Counted from the stretch's first letter, positions 19,210 to 31,045 are shown. The stretch is 64,000 bases of DNA from Rugalucina vietnamica (GCA_964017185.1 OZ024879.1:39024383-39088382), one strand, 5' to 3'. Notes: generated by a model not told the origin, from the letters alone. Numbers and translations: made by a program.

Positions 19210-20956
19210 TATAGCCCCGCTTTGGAAAAGTGGGGCTATACTGGATTCACCCTGTCCTTCCGTGGTTCCGTGATTCTGTCATTCCATCATTCCGTGAACA
19301 TTTCGTTTCCGCTCAATACCTTGAGAACGAATTGACAGAATCCGACCAAATTTTGTATGCACATCATCATTGACAAGATCTAGCTTGGGATTGTTACCCG
19401 TCATTTTTCGCAAAATTTTGACGGAGTTATGGCCCTTGATTGACGTCAGAATTTCGTTTCCGCTCAATATCTTGAGAACGAATTGACAGAATCCGACCAA
19501 ATTTTGTGTGCACATCAACATTGACAAGATCTAGCTTGGGATTGTTACCCGTCATTTTTCGCAAAATTTTGACGGAGTTACGGCCCTTAATTGACGTCAG
19601 AATTTCGTTTCCGCTCAATATCTTGAGAACGAATTGACAGAATCAGACCAAATTTTGTATGCACGTCATCATTGACAAGATCTAGCTTGGGATTGTTACC
19701 CGTCATTTTTTGCAAAATTTTGACGGAGTAACGGCCCTTAATTGACGTCAGAATTTCGTTTCCGCTCAATATCTTGAGAAAAAATTGACAGAATCCAACC
19801 AAATTTTGTATGCACGTCATCATTGACAAGATCTAGCTTGGGATTGTTACCCGTCATTTTTCGCAAAATTTTGACGGAGTTAAGGCCCTTGATTGACGTC
19901 AGAATTTCGTTTCTGCTCAATATCTTGAGAACGAATCGACAGAATCCGACCAAATTTTGTATGCACGTCATCATTGACAAGATCTAGCTTGGTATTGTTA
20001 TCCATCATTTTTTGCAAAATTTTGACGGAGTTACGGCCCTTGATTGATGTCAGAATTTCGTTTCCGCTCAATATCTTGAGAACAAATTGACAGAATCCAA
20101 CCAAATTTTGTGTGCACATCAACATTGACAAGATCTAGCTTGGGATTGTTAACCGTCATTTTTCGCAAAATTTTGACGGAGTAACGGCCCTTAATTGACG
20201 TCAGAATTTCGTTTCCGCTCAATATCTTGAGAACGAATTGACAGAATCCGACCAAATTTTGTATGCACGTCATCATTGACAAGATCTAGCTTGGGAATGT
20301 TACCCGTCATTTTTTGCAAAATTTTGACGGAGTTACGGCCCTTGATTGACGACAGAATTTCGTTTCCGCTAAATATCTTGAGAACGAATTGACAGAATCG
20401 AACCAAATTTTGTATGCACGTCATCATTGACAAGATCTAGCTTGGGATTGTTACCCGTCATTTTTCGCAAAATTTTGACGGAGTTACGGCCCTTGATTGA
20501 CATCAGAATTTCGTTTCCGCTCAATATCTTGAGAACGAATTGACAGAATCTGACCAAATTTTGTATGCACGTCATCATTGACAAGATCTAGCTTGGGATT
20601 GTTACCCGTCATTTTTCGCAAAATTTTGATGGAGTTACGGCCCTTGATTGACTTCAGAATTTCGTTTCCGCTCAATATCTTGAGAACGAATTGACAGAAT
20701 CCGACCAAATTTTGTATGCACATCATCATTGACAAGATCTAGCTTGGGATTGTTACCGGTCATTATTCTCAAAATTTTGACGGAGTTATGGCCATTTATT
20801 GAGGTCAGAATTTCGTTTCCCCTCAATATCTTGAGAACGAATTGACATAATCAGACCAAATTTTTTATGCGCATCAATATTGACGAGATCTAGCTTGTGA
20901 TAGTTACCTGTCATTGTTTTTTTCACCCTGCAAAAAAGCTGAGAAGCGGGGCTATA
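19210..20956. mobile_element. TIR element (TATAGCCCCGC) with a 151-bp tandem core
   Basis: Starts atagccccgctttggaaaag and ends gaagcggggctata, so the ends are inverted. Next to the left end is a short ttccgt-type microsatellite, then the 151-bp array. The layout resembles tandem-core elements described in oysters (pearl/HINE), but class is not proven. Confidence 0.65.
19287..20925 (-). repeat. 151-bp tandem satellite, 11 units
   Basis: The phrase atttcgtttccgctcaatat recurs at about 19294, 19446, 19597, 19748, 19899, 20050, 20201, 20352, 20503, 20654 and 20805, a strict 151-bp period. Units differ at a few bases. Since 151 is not a multiple of three, frames rotate from unit to unit and every unit yields an open minus-strand stretch of about 80 codons that reads the same DNA in two frames. 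These are not treated as genes. Confidence 0.93.
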
Positions 20957-21187
20957 GTCAGATTCTCTGACAATTCTAGTTTATCCTGCTAATGTTAAAA
21001 TGCAAACAATGGTTGGCATTTTAACATTGGTGAGCAGGATAAATTTTAGTCTCAGCTGAACTGAGCATGAAAAAAGTTTTATAACCTCGGCCCCTGGTCA
21101 GTTTTGAAAGCTGATTTGTTCCTTGTTTGTTGTTGTTTTGCTTAGGCTCAAACAGTTTTTCTCATGATGCATCTAGACTCATAATAC

Positions 21188-21421
21188 GAGCCGCCTCGTG
21201 GGAAAACCAACAATGTGGTTTCCAAACAGGTCCGATACAAACCGGCCTGTACAGTCACAGAAAAGAGCTAGAAGCTTGAAATTTTGGAGTTAAGTAGAGG
21301 AAGAATTGTTCTATCCGAGTAGCGAAAACAAAGGCGCTGATCAGCTTCGCGGTTACCGTGAAGCTGATCTGCGTCTTTGTTTTCGCCTTTGCAGATTGTT
21401 GGTTTTCCCATGGGGCGGCTC
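21188..21421 (-). mobile_element. GAGCC MITE, copy 18
   Basis: GAGCCGCCTCGTGGG...CATGGGGCGGCTC with ATAC on both sides, showing the 4-bp target need not be A/T only. Confidence 0.88.
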
Positions 21422-21478
21422 ATACATTACTAATAAGTTAGTGAAGTGTTCTGCATTTTCTGGAATGCCCTTTCCAAA

Positions 21479-21672
21479 GTTTTTGTTTGTGTTGAGGCTT
21501 AACGTCCCAGTCATCATTTTTTCAGTCATGACAGGACTGAGCCAATGATTCCTGGGTTTAACCAGTACTGTAGGGAGTTAATGTGTCTTGCTCAAGGACA
21601 CAACACGGTGACGAACCCAGGACCTCTGGATTCGGAGTCCGACGCTCTACCACCATGCCACTTCCCTCCCTT
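21479..21672 (-). mobile_element. tRNA-derived SINE, copy 5
   Basis: Reverse copy: aacgtcccagtcatcatttt, gtgtcttgctcaaggacac, head gacctctggattcggagtcc. Confidence 0.8.
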
Positions 21673-21703
21673 CTTTCCAAAGTACATGTAATATATCACA
21701 TCA

Positions 21704-21967
21704 CTAAAACGTGTCTGTGTTATGCATACCCCCTTGAACCCCATTTTTATATAGCAAAATTGGGGTATGCAGGGGTATACCTATTTTTCTTAATGTTGCT
21801 CCAAAACATAGATTGTGGGTACTCGTTAGAACCGCCTCGCCGAGGCGGTTCTAACGTGTACCCACAATCAATGTTTTTAGCAAAATTAAGAAAAATATCA
21901 AAATATTTATAATGAAAATTTGCAATTTTTACAACTTTAAAAACCTGTGTATCATGGGCATGTTTTC
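21704..21967. mobile_element. Palindromic 267-bp MITE, copy 4
   Basis: Ends aaaacgtgtctgtg and catgggcatgttttc with the ttagaaccgcctcgccgagg palindrome. Confidence 0.78.
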
Positions 21968-22136
21968 GAAATGTTCTTTCCAAAGTACATGTAATATTAT
22001 ATCATATAAAATGCAACTAGCTGTACCCACACTGATTACCTACAGACAACCAACCTGACTGAGTAAAACAAATGCAGATAATTATAAATTAAAAGATATT
22101 ACTGTCTATTCACCATCTTCCAGAAACTGCATTTTT

Positions 22137-24131
22137 AGCTCACCTGAGCCGAAGGCTCACAGGTGAGCTTATAGGATAGGTAGGCATCCGTCCGTCGTCG
22201 TCGTCGTCCGTCGTCGTCGTCCGTCCACAATTTCAAAGAAGAATATTTCTGAAGCTAGTAGGCCGATCTTTATCAAATTTAATGGGAACCATAATTGGGT
22301 TGGGGGATTGATGGCATTAGGTTTTGGAGCAGATTGTATCAAAATTGTGGTTTCCATGGCAACAGATAGGTCCCATAGACTTACAATGGGAAAAACTAAA
22401 AAATTCTTCTCCTCTGAAACCACTAGGCCCACAGCTTTGATATTTGGTATGTAGCAATGGCTAATGGTCCTCTACATAAATTGTGCCATTCATGCCCCTG
22501 GGGTCAAATTTGGCCACGCCCCGGGGGGTCGATAGTCTCCATAGACTTAATATGGGAAAAAAATTAAAAAATCTTCTTCTCTGAAACCACAGGGCCCACA
22601 GCTTTGATATTTTGTATGTGGCAATGGCTAATGGTCCTCTACATAAATTGTGCCAGCCATGCCCCTGGGGTTAAATTTGGCCACGCCCCGGGGGTCGATA
22701 GTCTCCATAGACTTACAATTGGAAAAACTAAAAAAATCTTCTTCTCTGAAACCACTAGGCCCACAGCTTTGATATTTGGTATGTAGCAATGGCTAATGGT
22801 CCTCTACATAAATTGTGCCATTCATGCCCCTGGGGTCAAATTTGGCCACGCCCCGGGGGTTGATAGTCTCCATAGACTTACTATGGGAAAAAAATTAAAA
22901 AGTCTTCTTCTCTGAAACCACAGGGCCCACAGCTTTGATATTTTGTAGGTGGCAATGGCTAATGGTCCTCTACATAAATTGTGCCAATCATGCCCCTGGG
23001 GTCAAATTTGGCCATGCCCCGGGGGTCGATAGTCTCCATAGACCTACAATAGGAAAAAAATTAAAAAAATCTTCTTCTCTGAAACCACTAGGCCAACAGC
23101 TTTGATATTTGGTATGTAGCAATGGCTAATGGTCCTCTACATAAATTGTGCCATTCATGCCCCTGGGGTCAAATTTGGCCACGCCCGGGGGTTTGATAGT
23201 CTCCATAGACTTACTATGGGAAAAAAAATTAAAAAATCTTCTTCTCTGAAACCACAGGGCCCACAGCTTTGATATTTTGTATGTGGCAATGGCTAATGGT
23301 CCTCTACATAAATTGTGCCAATCATGTCCCCGGGGTCAAATTTGGCCACGCCTCGGGGGTCGATAGTCTCCATAGACCTACAATAGGAAAAACTAAAAAA
23401 AATCTTCTTCTCTGAAACCACTAGGCCCACAGCTTTGGTATTTGGTATGTAGCAATGGCTAATGGTCCTATACATAAATTGTGCCATTCATGCCCCTGGG
23501 GTCAAATTTGGCCACGCCCCGGGGGTTGATAGTCTCCATAGACTTACTATGGGAAAAAAATTGAAAAATCTTCTTCTCTGAAACCACTAGGCCCACAGCT
23601 TTGATATTTGGTATGTAGCAATGGCTAATGGTCCTCTACATAAATTGTGCCATTCATGCCCCTGGGGTCAAATTTGGCCAGGCCCCGGAGGTTGATAGTC
23701 TCAATAGGCTTGCTATGGGAAAAAAATTCAAAAATCTTCTTCTCTGAAACCACAGGGCACACAGCTTTGATATTTTGTATGTGGCAATGGCTAATGGTCC
23801 TCTACATAAATTGTGCCAGCCATGCCCCTGGGGTCAAATTTGGCCACCCCCCGGGGGTAGATAGTCTCCATAGACTTACAATGGGAAAAACTAACAAAAA
23901 TCTTCTTCTCTGAAACCAAAAGGCCCAGAGCTTCTATATTTTGTATGTAGCAATGTTTGGTGGTCCCCATTATAAATTGTGCCAGTCATGCCCCTGGGTC
24001 AAATTTGGCCATGCCCCGGGGGTCAATAGTGTCCATGCATAGACTTTCATTGGTCGATTCTCAATTTTAAATCTCATGAGCTTACCATGTGATAATCTCT
24101 CAGGTGAGCTACAGGACCAATGGTCCTCTAG
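22137..24131 (+). mobile_element. AGCTCACCTGAGC element with 167-bp tandem core
   Basis: Left end agctcacctgagccgaaggc then a ccgtccgtcgtcgtc microsatellite. A tandem core follows, and the right end is ctctcaggtgagct plus a small hairpin aggaccaatggtcct followed by CTAG. Flanks are ttttt on the left and tt on the right. The order microsatellite, core repeats and 3' hairpin matches non-autonomous Helitron-like (pearl/HINE) elements of bivalves; the CTAG end is compatible with the Helitron CTRR rule. Class remains inferred. Confidence 0.7.
22240..24050 (+). repeat. Tandem core of about 165-168 bp, ten to eleven units
   Basis: aaaccactaggcccacagct, or its aaaccacagggcccacag variant, recurs about every 167 bp from 22417 to 23915, each followed by tggcaatggctaatggtcct and catgcccctggggtcaaatt. 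The two variants partly alternate, hinting at a dimeric higher-order unit. Confidence 0.85.
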
Positions 24132-24878
24132 TTCCAAATCCCATTTTTCTGAAAGACCACAAGAAAAATATTACCATGTCACCATTTTGCATTCCAAAAG
24201 TCTTAAATAGTGCCACAATAATTTTGAATAGGACTTTTTCCATTGTAAAAATGTCAGCAACGGAAGTAACTATTTTCCTGGAAAAAAATCTAAATTGGTT
24301 ATCTTTTATTTAAAATGCACCAAACAGAAACAAAATTGTATTGTGTGGATAGCTGATCGCCAAACTCTTAAAATTTTTCCACAGCTTTTCCTGATTTTCA
24401 ATTTTAAGGGGTTTGGATTACCTCCCTTGTACATGCAGAATGCCTATTCAAAATAATTTTCAGACATTATTTTATTAGTGAACAGATTTTCAAAATTTTT
24501 GCGGGTCTTTTTACTATTTTTGGGTTGCATGACATGGTCATATTTTTTTGGGTGGAGTATCAGAAAAGTAAGATTTTAAAAAATGTGGTTTTTGAAAGAT
24601 GGTTTACAGACAGTAGGGTTATCTACAGTGGTGGATATCAGTTGAGTTGGTTCTATCGTGATAACTGGTGTGGTATTGAGCTGAATATGATTCGGGTTTG
24701 ATAAATATGGCATCATATTTTGTTTTCTGGAATTGATAAAAGATACCAGTATGTTCCTTATATCTGCATGTGTAAATTTCATCATTTTTAGCATTTTTCT
24801 TGGTAAGAGATATTTTACAAGTTTTATAAATTTAGTAAGCTTTATCCGGTTGTTATTGTTTAGAGCACATTGTTATAT
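24132..24878. other. Unassigned AT-rich spacer
   Basis: No coding signal or recognised repeat. Confidence 0.4.
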
Positions 24879-25159
24879 GAGCTACATCTTGGGAAAACCA
24901 ACAATTTGGTAATTTCACTGGGCAAGATATTTTATGTGCCTTATGTGCAATCTGGGGTTCCGACAAGTTCTGATACAAACAGGCCTGTACAGTCACAGAA
25001 GAAAGCTGGAAGCTTGAAATTTTGTGTATAAGTTGAGAAGGGATTGCACTATCCATGTAGCAAAAAAGAAGGCGCTGATCAGCTCTGCAGTTACTGCTTA
25101 GCTGATCTGCGGCTTTGTTTTGGAATATGCAAATTGTTGGTTTTATGATGCAGCGGCTC
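24879..25159 (-). mobile_element. GAGCC MITE, copy 19, with internal insertion
   Basis: GAGCTACATCTTGGG...GCAGCGGCTC; flanks ATAT and ATGT. About 40 extra bases lie near the left end. Confidence 0.75.
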
Positions 25160-25327
25160 ATGTGAGAGAAAAGTCTTTGGGATTTCTGATTAGGTTACAA
25201 ACACAACCCCTCACCCCCACCCCAACTGTACTCTGGCGTCCGAGTTTAAATCTCTACCACAACGCTCCCTATGTGTAAATCCCAAATTGTTTGTTTTACC
25301 AAGTTGTAGCTCCAGTCATTGTTAAAT

Positions 25328-25539
25328 GAGCCGCCTCGTGAGAAAACCAACAATCTGCATAGGCGAAAACAAAGACGCAGAGCTGATCAGCGCCTATGTT
25401 TTCGCTACTCGGATAGTACAATACCTCTTCTACTAAAATCCGAAATTTCAAGCTTCTAGCTCTTTTCTGTGCTTGTACAGGCCAGTTTGTGTTGGACCTG
25501 GTCGGAAACCACATTGTTGGTTTTCCCACGAGGTGGCTC
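25328..25539 (+). mobile_element. GAGCC MITE, copy 20
   Basis: GAGCCGCCTCGTGAG...CACGAGGTGGCTC with AAAT on both sides; the palindrome is largely deleted. Confidence 0.85.
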
Positions 25540-25884
25540 AAATGTTATGTTTTATGATATATATTTGATGGTCATATTAAAGTAATCAAGTTGAGTATTA
25601 AGTGAATAAAAGAGAAAAGAAGTACAAGTCTTGAAATGTCTTTGTTACCAGTTCTGGCAGCTCTCAGGGAAAGGAATACAACATTTTGTGTTTTAATGGA
25701 CACACTTTTTAATTTTTTGAAATGAAAATATTTTTATGTGTGTCACTGACAGTACACAATATGATGGCCTGACAAAATCTTAAATCATTCCTGCAATATG
25801 AGCAAGTCCTATGAAAATACTTATTGCAGTTTCACGGGTGTCACTCATATGTTGAATGATGTACAGCTCATGCTGTTGTAGTGA
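25540..25884. other. Unassigned spacer before the minisatellite
   Basis: AT-rich, no recognised feature. Confidence 0.4.
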
Positions 25885-27191
25885 ATAAGAAAGGTGAGAG
25901 ATAGCCTTCACACCATGCACTAAATTATAGAAAGGTGAGCGATAGCCAACAAATCATGCTCTAAATTATAGAAATGTGAAAGATAGCCTTCACATCATAA
26001 TCTAAATTATAGAAATGGGAAAGATAGCATTCACATCATGCTCTAAATTATAGCAATGTGAAAGATAGCCTTCACATCATGCTCTAAATTATAGCAATGT
26101 GAAAGATAGCCTTCACATCATGCTCTAAATTATAGAACTGTGAAAGATAGCCTTCACATCATGCTCTAAATTATAGAAAGGTGAAAGAGAATTATAGAAA
26201 GGCAAAAGATAGCCTTCACATCATGCTCTAAATGATAGAAAGGTGAGAGATAGCCTTCAGACCATGCACTAAATTATAGAAAAGTGAAAGATAGCCTTCA
26301 CATCATGCACTAAATTATAAAAAGGTGAGAGATAGCCTTCATACCATGCACTAAATTATTGAAAGGTGAGGGATAGCCTTCTGTACTAAATGATAGAAAG
26401 GTGAGGGATAGCCTTCACATCATGCAGTAAATTATAGAAAGGTGAGGAATAGCCTTCACATCATGCAGTAAATTATAAAAAGGTGAGTGATAGCCTTCAC
26501 ACCATGCACTGAATTATTGAAAGGTGAGAGATAGCCTTCATATCATGCACTAAATTATAAAATAGCCTTCACACCATACACTAAATTATCGAAAGGTGAG
26601 AGATAGCCTTCACACCATACACTAAATTATGAAGAGCTTAGAGATAGCCTTCACATCATGCACTAAATTATAGAAAGGTGATGAAAGATAGCCTTCGTAT
26701 CTTAACTAAATTGTAGAAAGGTGAGAGGAAGCCCTTGTATAAGGAGTGGGAATTTCTTGTATTATGGAGTGGGAATTTCTTTCTGATTGCACCATTTCCT
26801 GATCATTGCTTATTTGTACCTTTTTCCAATCATGCGCACCATTTCCTGATCATTGCTTACTTGTACCTTTTTCCAATCATGCGCTAAATTATAAAGAGAT
26901 AGCCTTCAGACCATGCACTAAATTATATAAAAGTGAAAGATAGCCTTCACATTATACACTAAATTATAGAAAGATGAAAAATAGTCATCACACCATGTAC
27001 TAAATTATACAAAGTTGAGAGACAGCCTTCACATCATGCACTAAATGATAGAAAGGTGAGAGATAGCCTTCATATCATGCACTAAATGATAGAAAGGTGA
27101 AAGATAGCCTTCATATCATGATTTAAATGATAGAAAGGTGAAAGATGGCCTTCATATCATGCACTAAATGGTAGAAAGGTGAGAGATAGCC
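25885..27191 (+). repeat. Minisatellite of about 41 bp, roughly 30 units
   Basis: Unit phrase gatagccttcacatcatgc followed by actaaattatagaaaggtga. Units vary in length and sequence. A 150-bp interruption at about 26728-26885 holds two copies of accatttcctgatcattgct, a phrase also found in the foldback element at 53.1 kb and near 34.9 kb. The array runs directly into the Penelope-like element. Confidence 0.9.
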
Positions 27192-27590
27192 TTCCTACGA
27201 TGTATTGGTTACCCAAGCTTCACAAAAGACCATACAAAGCTAGATTTATTGCAAACTCTAGCTCTTGTACTACTGAACTTTCTAAATTATTAACTTCCTG
27301 TCTTACTGCTATCAAATCTCATGTTATAAGATACTGTGAGACAGTGTATGAAACTTCAAATAAAAATTGGTTTTGGTCGATAAAAAATTCTGGCGAAGTG
27401 CTCAGTAAATTGAAGTGTAGAGGGTTCCGTGCGATGAGCTTGTCCACATATGATTTTTCTACTCTGTATACAACATTACCACATAATCTAATTAAGGAAA
27501 AACTTCTGGATTTGATAGAGTGGACCTTCAAAAGGGCATTAAAACACTATGGTTCACTTTATTTGGCATGTAACGACAGATAGGCTTTTT
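27192..27590 (+). mobile_element. Penelope-like retroelement copy 1, 5' part of the reverse transcriptase
   Basis: Encodes TMYWLPKLHKRPYKARFIAN, then SKLLTSCLTAIKSHVIRYCE, and the motif A region YDFSTLYTTLPHNLI with its catalytic Asp, ending at GSLYLACNDR. These motifs match reverse transcriptases I associate with Penelope-like elements. The frame is cut off by a tandem-core element inserted after ggcttttt. The rest of the enzyme resumes at 29238. The 5' end is truncated at the minisatellite, so this copy cannot be autonomous. No GIY-YIG endonuclease motif was seen. Confidence 0.75.
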
Positions 27591-29237
27591 AGCTCACCTG
27601 AGCCGAAGGCTCAGAAGGTGAGCTTATACGATGGCCATGATCTGGCGTCCGTCCGTCGTCCACAATTTCAAAGATCTTCTTTTCTGAAACCGCTTGGCCA
27701 ATCAAAGTGAAATTTTATGTGGAGCATCCATGGGTAGGGGGAACTGAAGTTTGATCGCGAGATCCGGGTCACATGACCAAGATGGCCGCCACGCCCATAT
27801 ATGGTAAAAACACTTCAAAAATCTTCTCCAGAACCGGTGGGCCGATTTCCACGAAACTTGGTATGTAGCATTGGGGACTTCAACCAATCATTGTTTGATA
27901 AAATGATGACCCTTGGATGACATTGACCTATTTTACGGCAAGGTCAAATTTGGAAACAGGCTTTTACATGGGAAAAAGTGAAAACTATGGATTTTTTGAA
28001 AACTATTGCAGCCTGAGGCCTGAAAAGTGGTAGATGAAAACAACTAATGGAGTAGATGAAGGTATGTGATTAATTTAGGTCAAGGTCATCTCTTGACCTT
28101 GGCCAGTCTGTCGTCCATACACACTTTTCAAAGATCTTCTCCTCTGAAATCGCTTGGCCAATCAAAGTGAAATTTTATATGGAGCATCCATGGGTAGGGG
28201 TGACGAAAGTTTAATCGCGAAATCCAGGTCACATGACCAAGATGGCCGCCACGCCCATATATGGTGAAAAACACTCAAAAATCTTCTTCTCATGAACCGG
28301 AAGGCTGATTTTCACGAAACTTGGTATGTAGCATTTGGGACTACAGCCCATCATAGTTTGATCAAATGATGACCCTAGCATGACCTTGACCTATTAAACG
28401 GCAAGGACAATTTTGTAAACATAGGCTTTTACATGGGAAAAAGTGAAAATTAGGGATTTTTTGAAAACTATTGCAGCCTGAGGCCTGAAAAGTGATAGAT
28501 GCAAAACAACTAATGAAAGTATGTGATTAATTTAGGTCAAGGTCATCTCTTGACCTTGACCAGTCTGTCGTCCATACACTTTTCAAAGATCTTCTTCTCT
28601 GAAACTGCATGGCCAATCAAACCGAAATTTATGTGGAGCATCCATGGGTAGAGATAATGAAAGTTTGATCGCGAAATCCAGGTCAAATGACCAAGATGGC
28701 CGCCACGCCCATATATGGTAAAAAAACATTCAAAAATCTTCTCTAGAACCGGCTGGCCGATTTTCATGAAACTTGGTATGTAGCATTTGGGACTCCAGCC
28801 CATCGTAGTTTGTTGAAATGATGACCCTAGGGTGACCTTGACATATTTTACGGCAAGGTCAATTTTGGAAACATAGGCTTTTACATGGGAAAAGGCGAAA
28901 ACGATGGATATTTTGGAAACTGTTGCAGCCTGAGACCTGAAAGTTGCTAGATGCAGACAACTAATGGAGTCAATGAAGGTACGTAATTAATGAAGGCCGA
29001 GGTCATTTCTTGACCTTGACCCAAGATCATTTAAATATCAAAATTAAAATTATGGTTTTCTCAGAAATCACTGGGTTTGGAAACTATTGCAGCCTGAGAC
29101 CTGAAACTTTGCAGATGCAGACAACGTTTGAAGCCAATAAAGGTGTGTGAGTATTCAAGGTCAAGGTCATTTCATGATGACTTAATACTTCAAGATCAGG
29201 CTTCAGGTGAACGTTCTCAGGACCAATGGTCCTCTGG
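27591..29237 (+). mobile_element. AGCTCACCTGAGC element with 450-bp tandem core, inserted in the Penelope-like element
   Basis: Left end agctcacctgagccgaaggc, a short gtccgtccgtcgtcc microsatellite, about three core units of roughly 450 bp (starts near 27667, 28123, 28573) each containing aagatggccgccacgcccat, then the 3' hairpin aggaccaatggtcct and CTGG. The second Penelope-like copy supplies the empty site (ggctttttcacttcc), so both junctions are fixed to within a T run. Confidence 0.78.
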
Positions 29238-30480
29238 TTTCACTTCCTCTGACCAAAGTCGGTATACACTTTGGTCGTGTCAAAATGTGTGCGACGCCTT
29301 ATCCTATCTTCTGGATAACATTTATATTAGATTTGGGACCAAGTTATACAGACAAATTGTTGGAATTCCGATGGGTACAAATTGCGCACCTCTCGTAGCT
29401 GATTTATTTTTATACTGCTACGAAAGAGATTTCATGGACTCTCTTAACCATGATAATCAAGCTGATGTTATCGAGGCTTTTAATTCCACTTCTAGGTACC
29501 TCGATGACCTTTTGAACATTGACAACCCTTATTTTGAAGGTATGGTCCATCAAATGTATCCACCTGAACTACAGTACCGAATCCCCCTTTTTAGATTTAC
29601 AACTTTCTGTTTCAAATGGATTTGGTTCTTCTAAAATTTATGATAAGCGCGATGACTTTGATTTTGATATAGTTAATTTCCTTTTTTGGATGGTGACATT
29701 CCTCGTTGTGCTTCTTATGGTGTATACATTTCGCAACTTATTAGGTTTGCTAGAGTCTGCAATCATGATACAGACTTCAACGCTCGAAATAAATGTTTAA
29801 CGGCAAAACTTCTCCAACAGGGCTATCGGTATCATAAACTTCGAAAAACCTTTTCTAAATTTCATCGTAGACGCTATGAATTGATTTCCAAATATAATGT
29901 TGGGTTAAAGACGCTTTTAAGTGAGGGTCTTTCGGAACCTGAATTTTATGGTGACTTGGTTTACAAATTTAAGAAACTTATAGGAAGTAATGATTTTTCT
30001 TTTCAGTTCAGAAAAATCATAACACGTTACAGATGTATAGGTTATAACTTGAATGTTATGCGACAGTCTGCATGCTTAGTTTTTAGCCCAATCATGGTTG
30101 ATAACTATGCTGCCTTCTTTAATTGCACGCCGGTGGGTCGGGCGTCAGACTCTATGATGGTCCCGACTTAAAGCTATTCATTTTAGTTGGTTGGGGCCGG
30201 AGCTTCTTGTTTGGCCCACCGGGGTCCAACTGGTGTTTTTCTTTTGCTCCGGAGTTAGTAAGTTATTCGGCGCCCAGGGATCTCCATCGTCGGACAGCTT
30301 ACTCAATCTATGAGTCCTGGATTTTGAATCATCAGGATGTTTATCGTGATTTATTTGTTTGCTCTTGATGATTCATTGACTAGTTAGAGATTCACCACGA
30401 GGACCGAAGAACTAACTAAATGTTATGAACCACTGCAGAAGCTGAGGGTGAGGTTATGGCCATGTAAAACCGTACATGTA
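29238..30480 (+). mobile_element. Penelope-like retroelement copy 1, 3' part (pseudogene)
   Basis: Continues the reverse transcriptase: CDALSYLLDNIYIRFGTKLY, motif B GIPMGTNCAPLVADLFLYCY, catalytic SRYLDDLL, then GYRYHKLRKTFSKFHRRRYE and a 3' UTR. Against the copy at 53.8-55.3 kb it lacks 23 bases after ELQ (about 29575) and one base near 29690, giving two frameshifts, so it is inactive. The tail block ggtgggtcgggcgtcagact is shared with the other copy. Confidence 0.8.
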
Positions 30481-30493
30481 TGTAAGACATTAC

Positions 30494-30749
30494 GAAAACA
30501 CGACCATGTAATATACAGATTTTTCTAAGTTGTAAAAATTGAAAATTTTCGGTGGAAAATTTTTGATATTTTTCTTATTTTTGCTCAAAACATAGATTGT
30601 GGGTACACGTTAGAACCGCCTCGGAGAGGCGGTTCTAACGAGTACCCACAATCTATGTTTTGGAGCAAAAATAAGAAATACAGGTATACCCCAGATTTGC
30701 TGTATAAAAGTGGGGTTTAAGGGGGTATGCATTACACGGACATATTCTC
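30494..30749. mobile_element. Palindromic 267-bp MITE, copy 5
   Basis: GAAAACACGACCATG...ACGGACATATTCTC with the ttagaaccgcctcggagagg palindrome. Confidence 0.78.
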
Positions 30750-30756
30750 CTGATGA

Positions 30757-30913
30757 GGCAAAATTCAAACATGAGGGACTTGAAAAAAAGTGTTTTGATG
30801 CCAAAAGGAAAAAGATCAATAAGACTCTGACGGAGGCCTACGGGAAAAAGACGCATTGTTTTCAACGACGTAAAGTATTATCGGAATTATCATACAGATT
30901 TGATTCACTATAA
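30757..30913 (+). CDS. Short unidentified open segment ending in TAA
   Basis: Reads EAKFKHEGLEKKCFDAKRKK then INKTLTEAYGKKTHCFQRRK and VLSELSYRFDSL, highly charged and without internal stop. It begins right after a MITE, so it may be the remnant of a terminal exon or of a transposon gene. I do not recognise a family, and no matching exon was found upstream. Length is short enough that chance is possible. Confidence 0.2.
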
Positions 30914-31045
30914 TGACAGGGGTCTCGGGACAACAGAAGTTCTTTTACTTTATCCGTCGTGTTCTACATTGAATGTAAAAAAACTCGCTAAAATCATAAT
31001 GACCTGCTAGAGATTTCATGTGCCCTGTCGGCACGTAAATGTCAT

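Larger units (their letters stand above)
19086..21094. mobile_element. GAGGTTATAA MITE, copy 3, split by a satellite-bearing element
   Basis: Left arm (cgaggttataaaacttttt to about 19209) and right arm (about 20957 to tttataacctcgg) together make one MITE; the intervening 1.75 kb is a separate insertion. Confidence 0.8.

Noticed and set aside
19279-20826. About a dozen overlapping minus-strand frames of 60-83 codons
   Set aside because: All derive from the 151-bp satellite units; frames rotate from unit to unit and overlap in two frames, so they are not separate genes.
25885-27191. CRISPR-like regular repeats
   Set aside because: Units are contiguous minisatellite copies without unique spacers, in a eukaryotic genome.
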